Under the pieces are notes generated by a model. That model searched no databases and had not been told where the DNA came from. It saw nothing but the letters and a program-made list of their open reading frames with translations. Of a stretch of DNA of 64,000 bases, positions 11,390 to 21,949 are shown piece after piece. The position numbers were made by a program, and so were the translations under genes. Positions within the stretch are counted from its first letter, which is position 1. Every line of letters starts with the position of its first letter. This DNA comes from Prorocentrum cordatum (taxonomy: Eukaryota > Sar > Dinophyceae > Prorocentrales > Prorocentraceae), in NCBI GenBank assembly GCA_963575745.1, contig CAUYUJ010017898.1, forward strand, positions 1 through 64,000, in the 5' to 3' direction.

Positions 11390-11700
11390 GAGATGGCCCA
11401 AGATGGCTCCAGGAGGGCACCAGAGAGCACACGATGGCCTCCAAGATGGCACCCGATGCCTCCCCCCTAGAAAAATCTAGAAAAATTGCCAACATCGTGC
11501 AAACACATAGGGGCACTCAATGTTGTCGCGCCTTCTCGCCTTTTCGCCTCCGATGGGCCCGCGGAGCCTCAATATTGCCTCAAGACGGCCCACGATAGCC
11601 CCGAGAGAGCCACGAAGGGCCCACCGATATCCTCCATAGCGCCCAAGCGCGCCCCCCCAGAGCGGGCCAAGAGGGTCCCAGGATGGCGTTTTTGAGCCCC
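11390..11700. repeat. ~10-12-bp CCAAGATGGCC-type array
   Basis: Irregular repeats of CCCAAGATGGC / CCAGGAGGGC. This is the first member of a short-period family seen again at about 15.86-16.03, 16.43-16.64, 25.54-26.06 and 51.3-51.77 kb and, in the opposite sense, at 44.6-50.1 kb. Confidence 0.75.
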
Positions 11701-11819
11701 CGATGGAAGGGGAATTAAGGGCGCTCGTTGTTAGCGAGAGGGCCCAAGACGGCGCCCCGTCGCACGTCTGAGGCCGATGTCAGATTGTGGTGTTATTACG
11801 TTTATAATACACCACGCGA

Positions 11820-11990
11820 TCGTATGATGGCGTATCATCTTACGTGTACAATACGTAAGACATACGTAACACATACGTAAGACATACGTAAGACGTACGT
11901 GGGACATACGTAAGACAAACGTAACACGTACGTAAACCATACATCATATGAGCATAGTGCATATCACATACGTAATATGATGTACACACT
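11820..11990. repeat. ACGTAAGACAT tandem repeats
   Basis: Imperfect 10-11-bp units of the type ACGTAAGACAT / ACGTAACAC. They are related in sequence to the hairpin array at 327-509 but have no comparable perfect stems. Confidence 0.75.
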
Positions 11991-12264
11991 CACGTTTATC
12001 ATACGTAAACCAGAGCTACGACCGTGCTGGTATAGTACGTAATGTCCGCGCTGCGCCATTGCGATCTTACGGTCGAGGCGTTGACCTAAGGAACCCTAAA
12101 TAAGGAACGAGGCGCATTTCTCCCATGCGTTCAGCCCCGATTCCCGATGGAAAACACCAGGAGAAACCGAGGCAGACTTTGAAACAATCAAGGAACACCG
12201 AGCCCCTCCCCAACGAAAAGGGTTCCTTCTTCAGCGCGCCGACTGTACAGTTACTTTACGTAAG

Positions 12265-12560
12265 ACGATCGCGAGATATTCTCGACGTTTCGCGAACCCC
12301 CAGCCCATGCAGAAACGATCAGCAGGGGATCGGGTCAAATCAGGGGTGGTAGGACGCATGCAGTCGCGCAGTCGTCTTCGTGGAAATATTGCTGCTAAAT
12401 AGCTCCCATCCTAAATTGCAGCGCTGGAAATTGCGCGCGACCCTTGTTTTCCCGATGACGGTTGCGCGACTGCATGCGCCCTGACGCCCCTGATTCACCA
12501 GCCTTCCTGCTGATCGTTTCTGGATGGGCTGGCGGGGGTGCGCGAAGCGTCAAGAATGTG
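12265..12560. repeat. Inverted pair of a dispersed element
   Basis: Positions 12415-12560 contain GCGCGACTGCATGCGCC, CCCCTGATTCACCA, CTGATCGTTTCTGG and GCGAAGCGTCAAGAATG. Positions 12265-12410 carry a reverse-complement copy, including CAGAAACGATCAGCAGGGGA. A third copy lies at about 16740-16870. The shared length is about 120-140 bp, suggesting a small dispersed transposable element. Confidence 0.75.
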
Positions 12561-12574
12561 GAATAGGAGAAGAT

Positions 12575-13900
12575 AAAGATGGGGATGCTTCGCACGCCAA
12601 GGAAAGCCCCGCGATCCTCGATGTCGACGGCGTTGACGCCTGCGCCCTCCAGGTCCGTCACGGCGATGCTCTGGGCCATCTCCTCCTCGTCCTCCTCGTC
12701 CTCGGAGACGTCGGACAGCTCCCTCTCCGCGTCCTCGCCCGGACGGGGGGGGGGGGCGGGCGCGGCTCGAGGGAGGGTGGCGAAGGGGGGGGAAGGGCGC
12801 GGGTTTGGGGGCGTGTCGAGGGGGGGCGAGCACAAGGAGAAGGCGGTGGGGAATCGAGACGGACGGCGAGAATGAGGATCTCGGGCGTAGGGGGTGGGGG
12901 AGAAGAAGCAGAGGGCAACGGAGGAGCACTGGGAGACGGCGTCCTCCTCGTCGGCGCCGTCGCGGGCCGCGCTCTGGCCGTCGTCGCCCACCTCGGACCC
13001 GCGGTCGGCGATCGGCACCTGGCGACGGGCGCGCAGAAGTCACGGCGCGAATGCAATCCGCATTCGGCCACGAGACTCCGTCCGCAAGACACCCAATCCT
13101 GAACCCCCAGGAAATCTAGCTATTATTGTGCACGGGGGCCCGAGAAACCCAGGGTGCCCTAACAAGGAAGCAGGGTGTTACTTGGCATGGCCCCGACGCA
13201 GCAAGGCCCTCCTCCCGCCCCTTCTCCCCCTTCCACGTCGGGGCGGCAAGAGGGGCCCCGAGGGGGTGGGGTGGGGGCGGGCTTGGCCTCCCCTCCCCCA
13301 CCGCGAACGCTGCCCGACTCCGAGAACGATGCGACTCGCGAGATGACGCCCTCGACCTAGGGGAAGCCCCCGGGGAAGGTTGCGGGCCTGGAGCGGGTGC
13401 GGGGGCAGCTCCCATCTTATACAAATACCAGTTGATCGTGTCGAGCTCCTTGCGGCTAGTGTTCGAGACTGCCTCTGGGAACGCCCGCGCGACTTGGGGC
13501 GAGGCGTCGCCCGACCCCAACGTTGCCCCGCTGATGGGGCGACGTCGGGGGCGGGCAACACAGGGGAAAAGGGTCAGGCGACGAGGGAAGTGAGGAGGCT
13601 CGCCATCGCTCGGACGTCCGTTGTTTTGTGAGTTTGTTTTCAGTTTTCGTGCGTGTTTTGTTCGCCAAATGGTCAAGGATGTTCCTCGATGGCCCTGGGC
13701 CGAAGAAAAAACTGCACACGTCCGAGCGATGCCAGGGAGTGTTCGCACACAGCGGCCTGGCGCAGCCGCGCGGGGTCATCCCTGATGCGCCGCAAGTGTT
13801 TGAAGACGACTCCGATTTTGTCTGAAAGCGAGCCCGCCTTCTCCCAGGGGCTGGCAGACTGCTTCTCGCTCGTGCACTTGGGGTACCTATGAGAGGGAAG
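12575..13900 (-). CDS. Predicted multi-exon gene, unknown function
   Basis: Four protein-like blocks lie in order on the minus strand. About 13895-13725 includes LSDKIGVVFKHLRRIRDD and LRQAAVCEHSLASLGR. About 13560-13385 includes SPQVARAFPEAVSNTSRKEL and INWYLYKMG. About 13060-12935 includes ADRGSEVGDDGQSAARDGAD. About 12745-12590 includes ELSDVSEDEEDEEEMAQSIA and LEGAGVNAVDIEDRGAF. Between them are Pro/Arg-rich low-complexity stretches that look like introns. The last two blocks are strongly acidic. No known domain was recognised, the true start is unknown, and the right-hand end may lie further upstream. Splice joins were not resolved. Confidence 0.4.
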
Positions 13901-14192
13901 AGTGCGAACGCGCAACGGACGAGGATATGGATGACGGGGAGCACGTCCCCCTCCTCCTCCTCCGCCTCCTCCTCCTCTCCCCCCTCTCCTCTCAAGCACA
14001 GGTTGGCGGAGCGCGTAGCACCATTTTTTGGCTTGTTCTCGCTCGCGCCAGCCTAGCCTCCCGCCTCCTCGCGGCGCTGGAGGAACATCAGGGCATTCTC
14101 ACTGTGAGACGTGTGGATCACGCGTTGTTTGGGGTGAGGATATTCCTGGTGACTAAGGGAGGTCAATTCGTTGTTCGGCGCTCGTCTCGTCC

Positions 14193-15125
14193 ATGTCTGA
14201 TGGAGCAGCGGAATGCGAGCAACTTTTTACGTGGGAGGCGTCAGATCTTTCCACGGAGGTGCTGGGGAAGCATTGTGGGCCGCTCCTCAGACAAGTTGGA
14301 GTGCAAATTCGTGAGCGGGATCTGTTTCAACTTCATCAGGACACGGTACTCGCTGCTACGCCATCTGTGGTCATAGTTGCGCGTGTGTGCCCGCCGATGG
14401 GAGATTTCCGCAATGAGCTTGACAGGCTTCTGAATCGCTATCTGCAACGTCGTGTAGCGGACGCAGCAGAGCGGAGGATCCTGTACGACGGCATCGTCTA
14501 CGAAGCCGCGACGGGACAGCTCCCCAATGCGACAGTGGTCTCTATTTCACGGAGGTCGGACTGTTTGCGAGCCACGAGCAAGCCGTCTGCAGTGATGACC
14601 GTGTCGCGCATCGCCGGCTATGTTCCAGTCCAATGCCATCATGGTCCAGACGAAGAGCTACGTCCTTTGCAGGGTGGGGAAGATCTGGTCGCTCGTATCA
14701 GCATGTCTGGTCCTGTCGTTCCAACGCTCTTCGTGGACGCAAAGGGCGATTTCAGTATTCCAGCCATGTGCATGCAGGCAACGGTGCGGCGCTGGCCCAT
14801 TCTGTTTACAGCTCAATGGGATGGGTCACTCTGCTACGCTTGTGCATTGGAGGTGTTGGCTAATCTAGTCCCGTACATACCCCGACCTCTCGCCTGGCAT
14901 GGCGCACCGTGTGCGCGCAAGGCCATGGGCGATCACAGCGGGGCGTGGACTTATGCAGAGTTTTACGAATACGCTAAAGATCGTCGGGTGGCTAAGCTGC
15001 TGCAAGATAGGTTGTGGCACATTTCGCAGAGCAGCGACGTCAGTCCTCAGTTGCCTGTGCAAGCAGTTCAACCGCACGTTAGCCTCAACGCAGCGGTCAT
15101 GTGGGCCTTCGCCTCGTCAGTTTGA
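14193..15125 (+). CDS. Uncharacterised 310-aa protein, single ORF
   Basis: An intact frame with an ATG start and TGA stop, balanced composition and no low complexity, which sets it apart from the GC-driven frames around it. It begins MSDGAAECEQLFTWEASDL. The N-terminal half contains GDFRNELDRLLNRYLQRRVA (helical). A central stretch reads VVPTLFVDAKGDFSIP. The C-terminal half is Cys- and Trp-containing, with ILFTAQWDGSLCYACALEVL and WTYAEFYEYAKDRRVAKLLQ. No signal peptide, clear membrane helix or catalytic motif was recognised. It is on the opposite strand to the flanking exon clusters and has no visible intron. A retrogene or a fragment of a mobile element is possible. Confidence 0.55.
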   Translation: MSDGAAECEQLFTWEASDLSTEVLGKHCGPLLRQVGVQIRERDLFQLHQDTVLAATPSVVIVARVCPPMGDFRNELDRLLNRYLQRRVADAAERRILYDGIVYEAATGQLPNATVVSISRRSDCLRATSKPSAVMTVSRIAGYVPVQCHHGPDEELRPLQGGEDLVARISMSGPVVPTLFVDAKGDFSIPAMCMQATVRRWPILFTAQWDGSLCYACALEVLANLVPYIPRPLAWHGAPCARKAMGDHSGAWTYAEFYEYAKDRRVAKLLQDRLWHISQSSDVSPQLPVQAVQPHVSLNAAVMWAFASSV

Positions 15126-15744
15126 GTGGTCGGGGCAGCGCTAACGTGTGCATGTATGGTCGCAAATCTTATTCACGCAGTGGGCGCTCATTGTTTCCCG
15201 TCATTCGTTGTCCTGGGTGCAGTTACAACATTTTGAGGCGGTGGGTGCTGGTGTTTCACGTCGTGCCAATACGCTCGGCATCGTGGCTTTCGTGCATTTC
15301 AGCTGTCAATGGTCATGGTGGTCTGTGCATTTCAGCTGTCAATGGTCATGGTGTCAGTTCTGAGATCTGAGTTCGCGGCCGCGATCTGCCGCTTTCCTCG
15401 GGGCTGGACAGAACCCCCAACAGTGACACGTCGATTAGTGACTTGTCCGTTTTCGGTTCTCGAGAGGGCGCCGTGGCCGTTATTTTCCAGGCTTGCGCCC
15501 GCCAGGTTTGGGCCTCAGGTCGTTTTCGCTAAGCCACGTTTTGCTTAAGGGGGGTCTGTCCATCCCCGATTTCCCTTATCTACTCCCCCCTCTTCCTCCC
15601 CCCCCCGCCCCGATTTCCCTTCTCTACTCCCCCCTCTTCCTCCCCCCCGCCTTTTCCTGCTCCTTCTCCTCCTCCCCCTCTTCCTCCTCCCCCGCCTTCT
15701 CCTGCTCCTTCTCCTCCTTCTCCTCGCCCTCCCCCGCTGTCGAA
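15126..15744. other. Downstream spacer with C/T-rich microsatellite
   Basis: No exon is supported. From about 15550 to 15740 the sequence is dominated by CCCCCTCTTCCTCC and TCTCCTCC repeats. Confidence 0.5.
15290..15355. repeat. Short direct repeat
   Basis: GCATTTCAGCTGTCAATGG plus the following TCATGGTG occurs twice in tandem, about 31 bp apart. Confidence 0.85.
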
Positions 15745-16270
15745 TGCCGGGCGGCGCCGCAAGATCACCCGATGCAGGGCTCTGCGCAGCTTGGAGAAGG
15801 TGACCTCCACGAGGCCGCACTGGTCGAGCAAAACTTCAACCTGGGGGCGCGGGCCAGAGGTTTTCTTGGGACAGCCTGGGGCTCTCTCGGGGCCGTCTTG
15901 GGCCGTCCAGGGGAGCCTCTTGGGGCCTCTTGGGAGCCCCATTGGGGCCTCGTGGGGCGCCTTCGGGGCCTCTTGGGCGCCTCTTGGGGCCTCTTGGGGC
16001 TTCTTCGGGGCCTCTTGGGCCCCCCCGCCTCCCCCCGTGTAATCCCCCGCCACTCCCCTCCTTCATTCCTCAGTTTTGGGCGGGTGCCACCAGCGACGGC
16101 ATCCGAGCGAGAGAACTCGCATGCACAGCACAATCTTTACGAAGAAATTCGTAGTGGCCGAGCACGAAACTCTTCTTGCAGCCGACCTCCTCGACATATT
16201 TGGTCAGAGCCTCTGTCAGCATGATCTCATCGACTTCGGCGGTCGGGCGGCGACGGGGTGGGGCCGCCAT
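15745..16270 (-). CDS. Two-exon gene fragment, unknown function
   Basis: Exon 1 starts at an ATG (16270-16268) and encodes MAAPPRRRPTAEVDEIMLTE, then ALTKYVEEVGCKKSFVLGHY. It stays exon-like to about 16130-16080. Exon 2 (about 15850-15745) encodes QVEVLLDQCGLVEVTFSKL and RRALHRVILRRRPAFDS. The intervening 200 bp is an almost pure array of GGCCCCAAGAGGC-type units and is interpreted as an intron. The protein would be basic and helical, but no family was recognised. Downstream exons past 15745 are obscured by the microsatellite. The start and exon 1 are the best supported parts. Confidence 0.5.
15855..16035. repeat. ~10-12-bp GGGGCCTCTTGG array (intronic)
   Basis: An array of GGGGCCTCTTGG-like units with spacing about 10-12 bp, inside the predicted intron of the gene at 15745-16270. 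Confidence 0.8.
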
Positions 16271-16424
16271 AATTGTGAAACAACGAAAAAAGCTAAATGG
16301 GCTGTGGATGGAGGGGGCAACGCGGGGTTGGAGGATGATGGTGGAGGTGGAGGAGGAGGGAGGATGGAGGTGGAGGAGGGCCGATGGGGGTCAGAATTAA
16401 GGACGCTTTTTTATAGCGAAAAAC

Positions 16425-16640
16425 TCCAAGACGGCCCCAAGAGGCCACCCAGGCATGCCCAAAGGGCTTCAATAAGGCCCCCAGACCCCTCCCCAAAGAG
16501 CCCCAATAGGGCCCCAAGACGCTTCGAAACAGCCCCAAGGCGGCTCCAAGGATGCCCTAAAACGACCTCGAGAGAGCCCCAAGACAGAGCTCCAGGAGGG
16601 CCCCAAGAGAACCCCAAGAGAGCCCCAAGATGGCTCCAAG
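16425..16640. repeat. ~10-12-bp CCCCAAGACGGCC array
   Basis: Same short-period family as 15855-16035, in the opposite sense. It lies upstream of the exon at 16270. Confidence 0.8.
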
Positions 16641-17175
16641 TTTCGAAACGCACGCGACAACCATTACAAATCATCGAAACACCCCTCACCCCCCATCGAA
16701 GCACCATCGTAGCTTGCACCGATTTCCATATCAAACTTCAATGCGGGAACTATGTGTGATCCCTGTTTTCCTGAAGACGGCTGCGCGACAGCATGCGTCT
16801 TGCCGCCCCTGATTCACCAACTCCCCTGCTGATCGTTTCTGGTGGGGATACGCGAAGCGTCAAGGATTCCCGAAGCGGTTCGCGACGCAAGTTTCTCCGA
16901 ATTTCTTGTCGCGCGCCGCGTGTGGCGCGCGCCACAAAATGGGTAGCGAAATTTCGGTATTGGGCGACGCGCGCGAGCTCGAATTTCGGTAGCACATATC
17001 TGCAATTTTGGGTACTGGCTACCGATATCGTCCTTGTGAGTCTCAGGGCAATACCGGTATTGGCTGAAGATGCGTCGCTGAGTCGCTACCGGTATTTGGC
17101 GGTGTGTTTGCGATTTCGGTCGCGCCCGATCTCTCCTGAGCGCTACCGATCTTTTTGGGTCGAGCAGCATCTGGG
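16641..17175. other. Spacer with a dispersed-element copy
   Basis: Contains the third copy of the 12.4-kb dispersed element (about 16740-16870). Interspersed GAAATTTCGGTA and CTACCGATATCG words follow at 16940-17150. No gene was recognised. Confidence 0.5.
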
Positions 17176-18554
17176 TGGGTCGATGACGGCCGCCGGGGGC
17201 CGGGCGAGGGCGCCCTCTGCAGGGGCCGAAAAAAGGGCGGAAGACCTCCCGTCGCGATGGCTTCCCGGCGCGAGGGGGGTCCATTAAGGAGCGGGGAGGG
17301 CGAGGCGGAGAGGCAGCCCAGACCCCCGACGTAATGGCTTCCCGGCGCGAGGGGGTCTATACGGAGCGGGGAGGGCGGAGCGGGAGAAGGGAGGGCGGGT
17401 CCCGACGCAAGGATTTGTTCCTTACGTCGACCCCCACGAGGTCCCGACCCTTCCCCCATATGACCGGCTCTGCATCCCGAGTCGTTTTGTGGACGCTCCC
17501 GGGGCCCGGCGGGGGCCCCCGGAGGTTGACAATGAGGAGAAACGTCCCGTCCTGATGTTTTCATCACTCGAGGGGGTCTGGGAGGCAGCGTGGGGCGCGC
17601 GAGGCCAGGGCCGGAGAACCCCAGAGGTCCGACGCGAGGCCCCTGTCGACGCGGGGGGGCCCCGGAGAGATACACCGGCCCCTGCCCCAGGGCCAGCTCC
17701 TCTGACGGGGCCGAACGTAGGCTCCCAGACGTAGACTCCCAGACATGACGGAGGTCTTCCGTCGTTTACGGCCGCAAGAGGTCCTCGCCAGGCCCCGGGG
17801 CCGCCAAAGAACGGCTCAAGATGAGGAGCCGGTCCTGGGGAAACGAGCCCTTATATACGTGACAAAAAGGAATCAACCGAACAACAAAAAACAATCGCCT
17901 TGAGCTTCTCAGGGGTCTTCTGGCCCGGGTCAATCCAGACCCGGGTCAGCCAGGCCTTGCAGGATCCTGCAAGATCCTGTACCCAAACCCGGGTCAATGC
18001 GAAGGACCCTGCAGGATCGTGCGGGATCCTGCACCCAAGCCCAGGTCAATGCGACCCTGGCCCTGCAGGATCCTGCAAGATCGGGTGCTCTGGCTGACCC
18101 CCGTTTGCATTCCCAAACATGCGACGTCCTGATCTTCTCAGGACGGCGTCCCCGGAAGTCCCGACCCTTTCCCCGGGACCGGTTTTTCATCCTGAATCGT
18201 TTTTTGACAATCCTGGGGACCGGCGCGGGCCCCCCAGGGGCCGAAAACAGCGAAAAACTGTCGTCCTGATTTTTGTTACGACGCGATCCGCTTGCATTGA
18301 CCCCCGTCTCGCTGGGAGGTCCAAGGAGGGCGCTCTTGCTGACCCCCGTTCGCATTGGCCCCCGTCTCTTGGGCCCCGGGCTTCTCAGCTCGCTGGAGAT
18401 CCGGGGCGGGCAACTTGCCCTCCCCGGTGCCCCAGCAAATCTCGGCCTCGAGGGGCCCTCGCCGGGCCCCTTGGGCCGTCAAGAAGCGACTCGGGATGAC
18501 AGGCCGGCCCCGGGGAAAGGGTCGGGACTTCCGGGGGCGCCGGCCGGAACAAAA

Positions 18555-18770
18555 TCAGGACGTCGCAGGTCTGGGATACGGTGAGGGCAGTGGACATGGA
18601 GCCCTTAGAGAAGGAGTCCAGGGTCTGGAAGCCAGTGGGATTCCAAGCGCGGCTTGGCCATGGATCTCACCGCCGCCCTCATCAGACAAGGAAGCCGTCA
18701 GGGTCTGCAGCATCCTGGGCGCGTTCCTTAACCGACGCCCCCACCGCAGTCGGGGCAAGGAGAGGGGCAA
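18555..18770 (-). other. Possible exon in block A, weak
   Basis: A minus frame with LRNAPRMLQTLTASLSDEGG and EIHGQAALGIPLASRPW is present in both duplication copies (second copy about 40320-40510). The few differences I could read between copies change amino acids rather than being silent, which argues against a conserved protein here. Confidence 0.2.
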
Positions 18771-20142
18771 CCTGGGGGGAGAAGCAGGGGCGGGAAAGGG
18801 AGAGAGAGAGAGAGGAAGGGCCAAGCTGGTTTCCCAGAGATCCGATGTCGTGATTTTCTCCATAGTCCCCAAAAATCTCGACCCATTCCCCGGGACCGGC
18901 TTCTCGTCCTGAGTCGTTTTTTGACGGTCCTGGGGCCCAGCGAGGGCCCCTCGAGGCCGAGAAATGGGAAAAATCTCCGTCTCGATCTTTGTCAACGCGT
19001 TGGATCTCTGGGTCGCAAAACGAAGGTCGGCCCTTTGTCAAAAGATGCGCGTTCATAGCGCGCGAGGCGGTGCCGGCCCGCAGCTCGCGCGGAGGAGGGG
19101 GGGAGGGATCGAGGGAGCGAGGGCGGCCCCGCCCCGCGGCGGCCCAGGGGCGTGCCCGAGAGCCCCGCCCCGGAGCGCAGAGCCGGGAGGGACTGGAGGG
19201 GGAGGGTGTGCACGCAAGGGAGGGGGCCGGACATCGGGCGTCTCGAAAAAATCGAGACAAAGGCTTTTCGTCGTTTTCGGCCTCTCAGGGCCCTCGCTGG
19301 GCCTCGGGGCCGTCAAAAACCGACTCGGGACGAAAAACCGGTCTCGGGGAAAGGGTCGGGACTTCCGGGGACGCCGTCCCGCAAAAATCAGGAGGTCGCA
19401 TGTCTGGGGAGGCATGGGAGGTGGAGGGCTGTGGGAGGGGGGGAGGGGGCGAAGGGAGGGAGAGGGGCAGCTTGGGGGGGAAGCAGGGGCGGGAAGGGAG
19501 AGGGGAGGAAGGGCCAAGCTAGGTGCGCTCGCGCCTCATCTGACATCCTGTCTCTCCCTCCCATGCCCTCCCATGGCGCTGATCTTCCTCCATCCGCGGA
19601 CGCGTGTCATACTTGACCTGCGACGCCCACAGAAAGACCATTTCGTGTTATGCGCAATCAAGAAACGGGAAGCTGCGCGCCACAGGAGGAAGAGGAGTTG
19701 GTGGGTGAGCGGAGAAGATGAGCTGGAGGACAAGGAGGATGACGAACAACAGCAGCAGGAACTAAAGCGGACGGGTTGGGAGGACAAGGAGGGCCAGGGG
19801 AAGGCGGAGGAGAGGATTTGAGGGGGGGGACCCCGCCCCAGCCCTGTCCTGCAGGGACTGCCAGGGGAGGGAGAAGTGGGGGGCGAAGGGGGGGGACATG
19901 GAAGGGGGGGGCATGGGAGGGGGGGGCTCTGGGAGGGGGAGGGCTCTGGGAGGGGGGGGGGCCAAGGGAGGGAGAGGGGCATCTTGGCGGGGGGAAGCTG
20001 GGGCGGGAAAGGGAGGGGGAGGAAGGGCCGCGCTAGGGGCATCTCGGAGGGGGAGCAGGGATGGGAAAGGGAGAGGGAGGGCGGGCGGAGTGGAGAGGCC
20101 TCCGCCGGCGCCCCCGCTCGGCGCCGCCAGCCCCTCGGGCGA

Positions 20143-21345
20143 TCACGGCGCGAAGCAGGCCGTGTCCCCGGCGCCCTCCAGCGTCCGCAGGCACTCCCCG
20201 GAGTCGGCGTCCCAGATCTTCGCCGTCCGTTCCCCGTCGGCGGTCAGCACCCGCTGCCCGTCCGCCGAGAACACGGCGGACAGCACGGGGCCCTCGTGGC
20301 CCTCCAGCGTGCGCAGGCACTCCCCGGAGTCCGCGGCCCAGATCTTCGCCGTCCCGTCCCCCGAGGCCGTGAGCACCCGCTGCCCGTCCGCCGAGAACAC
20401 GGCAGACGTCACGGCGCCCTGGTGGCCTGCCAGCGTGCGCAGGCACGCCCCGGAGTCGGCGTCCCAGATCTTCAACGTCCCGTTCTCCGAGGCGGTCAGC
20501 GCCCGCTGCCCGTCCGCCGAGAACACGGCGGAGATCACGGCGCGCCAGTGGCCTGCCAGCGTGCGCAGGCACGCCCCGGAGTCCGCGGCCCAGATCTTCG
20601 CCGTCCCGTCCCCCGAGGCCGTGAGCACCCGCTGCCCGTCCGCCGAGAACACGGCGGACCCCACGATGCCCCGGTGGCCTGCCAGCGTCCGCAGGCACGC
20701 CCCGGAGTCCGCGGCCCAGATCTTCGCCGTCCCGTCCTCCGCGGCGGTCAGCACCCGCTGCCCGTCCGCCGAGAACACGGCAGACGTCACGGCGCCCTGG
20801 TGGCCTGCCAGCGTGCGCAGGCACTCCCCGGAGTCCGCGGCCCAGATCTTCGCCGTCCGGTCGTCCGAGGCGGTCAGCACCCGCTGCCCGTCCCCCGAGA
20901 ACACGGCGGACGTCACGTAGTCCTGGTGGCCCTCCAGCGTGCGCAGGCACTCCCCGGAGTCCGCGGCCCAGATCTTCGCCGTCCGGTCGCACGCGGCGGT
21001 CAGCACCCGCTGCCCGTCCGCCGAGAACACGGCGGACGTCACGGCGCCCTCGTGGCCTCCCAGCGTCCGCAGGCACTCCCCGGAGTCGGCGTCCCAGATC
21101 TTCGCTTCCTCCCAGTCGCACGTCACAATGCGGCGCCTCCTGGTGACCACGAGGGTCAGCTCGCTGCCGCCCTGGACCCCGATCTCGCCCAGCGTCGCGG
21201 CGCCGCACAGCTCCGCCCCACCGAACAGGATGCGTAGTTTGTGCCCGGCCGCCTCCTCCTGCTCGGGGACCGCCGCGAGGAGGTCGCCCAGCTGCCACGA
21301 CGGGTCGGCCTCCCTTCCCGGGAGAGTTTCCCTCCTCCTCCTCCG
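20143..21345 (-). CDS. Ubiquitin-like/WD40-repeat protein, copy 1
   Basis: The frame stays open from about 21636 to a TGA at 20143, but no ATG is seen in frame, so the start codon is probably in an upstream exon. An N-terminal ubiquitin-like segment (about 21335-21150: ADPSWQLGDLLAAVPEQEE, LFGGAELCGAATLGEIG) is followed by seven full WD40-type repeats and partial ones at both ends. Each unit is exactly 42 residues (126 bp) with the pattern GH..V.SAVFSADGQRVLTA then TAKIWAADSGECLRTL. Most units have IWAAD where the usual motif is WD. WD40 proteins form beta-propellers that scaffold protein complexes; the partner is unknown. The final unit breaks off at GAGDTACFAP. A second copy lies at about 42.8-41.6 kb. 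Confidence 0.8.
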   Translation of the reverse strand, partial: RRRRRETLPGREADPSWQLGDLLAAVPEQEEAAGHKLRILFGGAELCGAATLGEIGVQGGSELTLVVTRRRRIVTCDWEEAKIWDADSGECLRTLGGHEGAVTSAVFSADGQRVLTAACDRTAKIWAADSGECLRTLEGHQDYVTSAVFSGDGQRVLTASDDRTAKIWAADSGECLRTLAGHQGAVTSAVFSADGQRVLTAAEDGTAKIWAADSGACLRTLAGHRGIVGSAVFSADGQRVLTASGDGTAKIWAADSGACLRTLAGHWRAVISAVFSADGQRALTASENGTLKIWDADSGACLRTLAGHQGAVTSAVFSADGQRVLTASGDGTAKIWAADSGECLRTLEGHEGPVLSAVFSADGQRVLTADGERTAKIWDADSGECLRTLEGAGDTACFAP

Positions 21346-21387
21346 TTCCTCCTCCTCTCCGCCGCCTCCTCGCCGTCCTCTTCCGCC

Positions 21388-21420
<33 letters not shown>

Positions 21421-21949
21421 ACTTCGCCCGCGCCGCCTCGCCCTGCCCCCCGCGCCGTGCGCGTGGAAGCGCGGGCGCCGAGCAGCCGGCCCCGCGCAGC
21501 CCGGAGCGGCCAGGCGTTCACCGAGGCAGGCCCCCGGCGGGGCCGAGACCCGGCCCCCCCCCCGCGCCGAGGGGCAACGCCAAAGTGGGGGCCTCCTTCT
21601 CTCCCGTCTTTCCTTCGCGCCCGGCGGCTGTCCAGCCTATCGGGGCGCCTTCCAGCGGCCGCGCCCCGCCGAGAGCCTCCCAGGGGCTCCCCGGATCGCC
21701 CCGCGCGGCCGCTGGAGGCCCGAGTTGCAGCTGTGGCGGGGCACGTGGCTCGTCGGCGGTGCATCGCCGATAGATCGGCGAATCAGGCTTCCGAAGGCAG
21801 ATCTGCGCGCTCCTGGGCGGGGGCGAGCTGTCGGTGGGCGTCGATGCTGCCCCCTTCTCCTGAGGCTGTCGCCCCTGGCCCCCCTTCTCCTGAGGCTGTC
21901 GCCCCTGGCCCACCCCGGCGGGGAGGCCCCCCCAGACGCGCGCGGAGGA

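Noticed and set aside
19573-19821. A plus-strand frame starting MALIFLHPRTRVILDLRR, present in both duplication copies
   Set aside because: Most of the differences I compared between the copies change the amino acid, so there is no sign of protein conservation.
21355-21425. Frame break between ubiquitin-like part and upstream Arg-rich part in WD40 copy 1
   Set aside because: It lies in GA/GGA microsatellite DNA; I cannot tell a real frameshift from an intron or from non-coding sequence.
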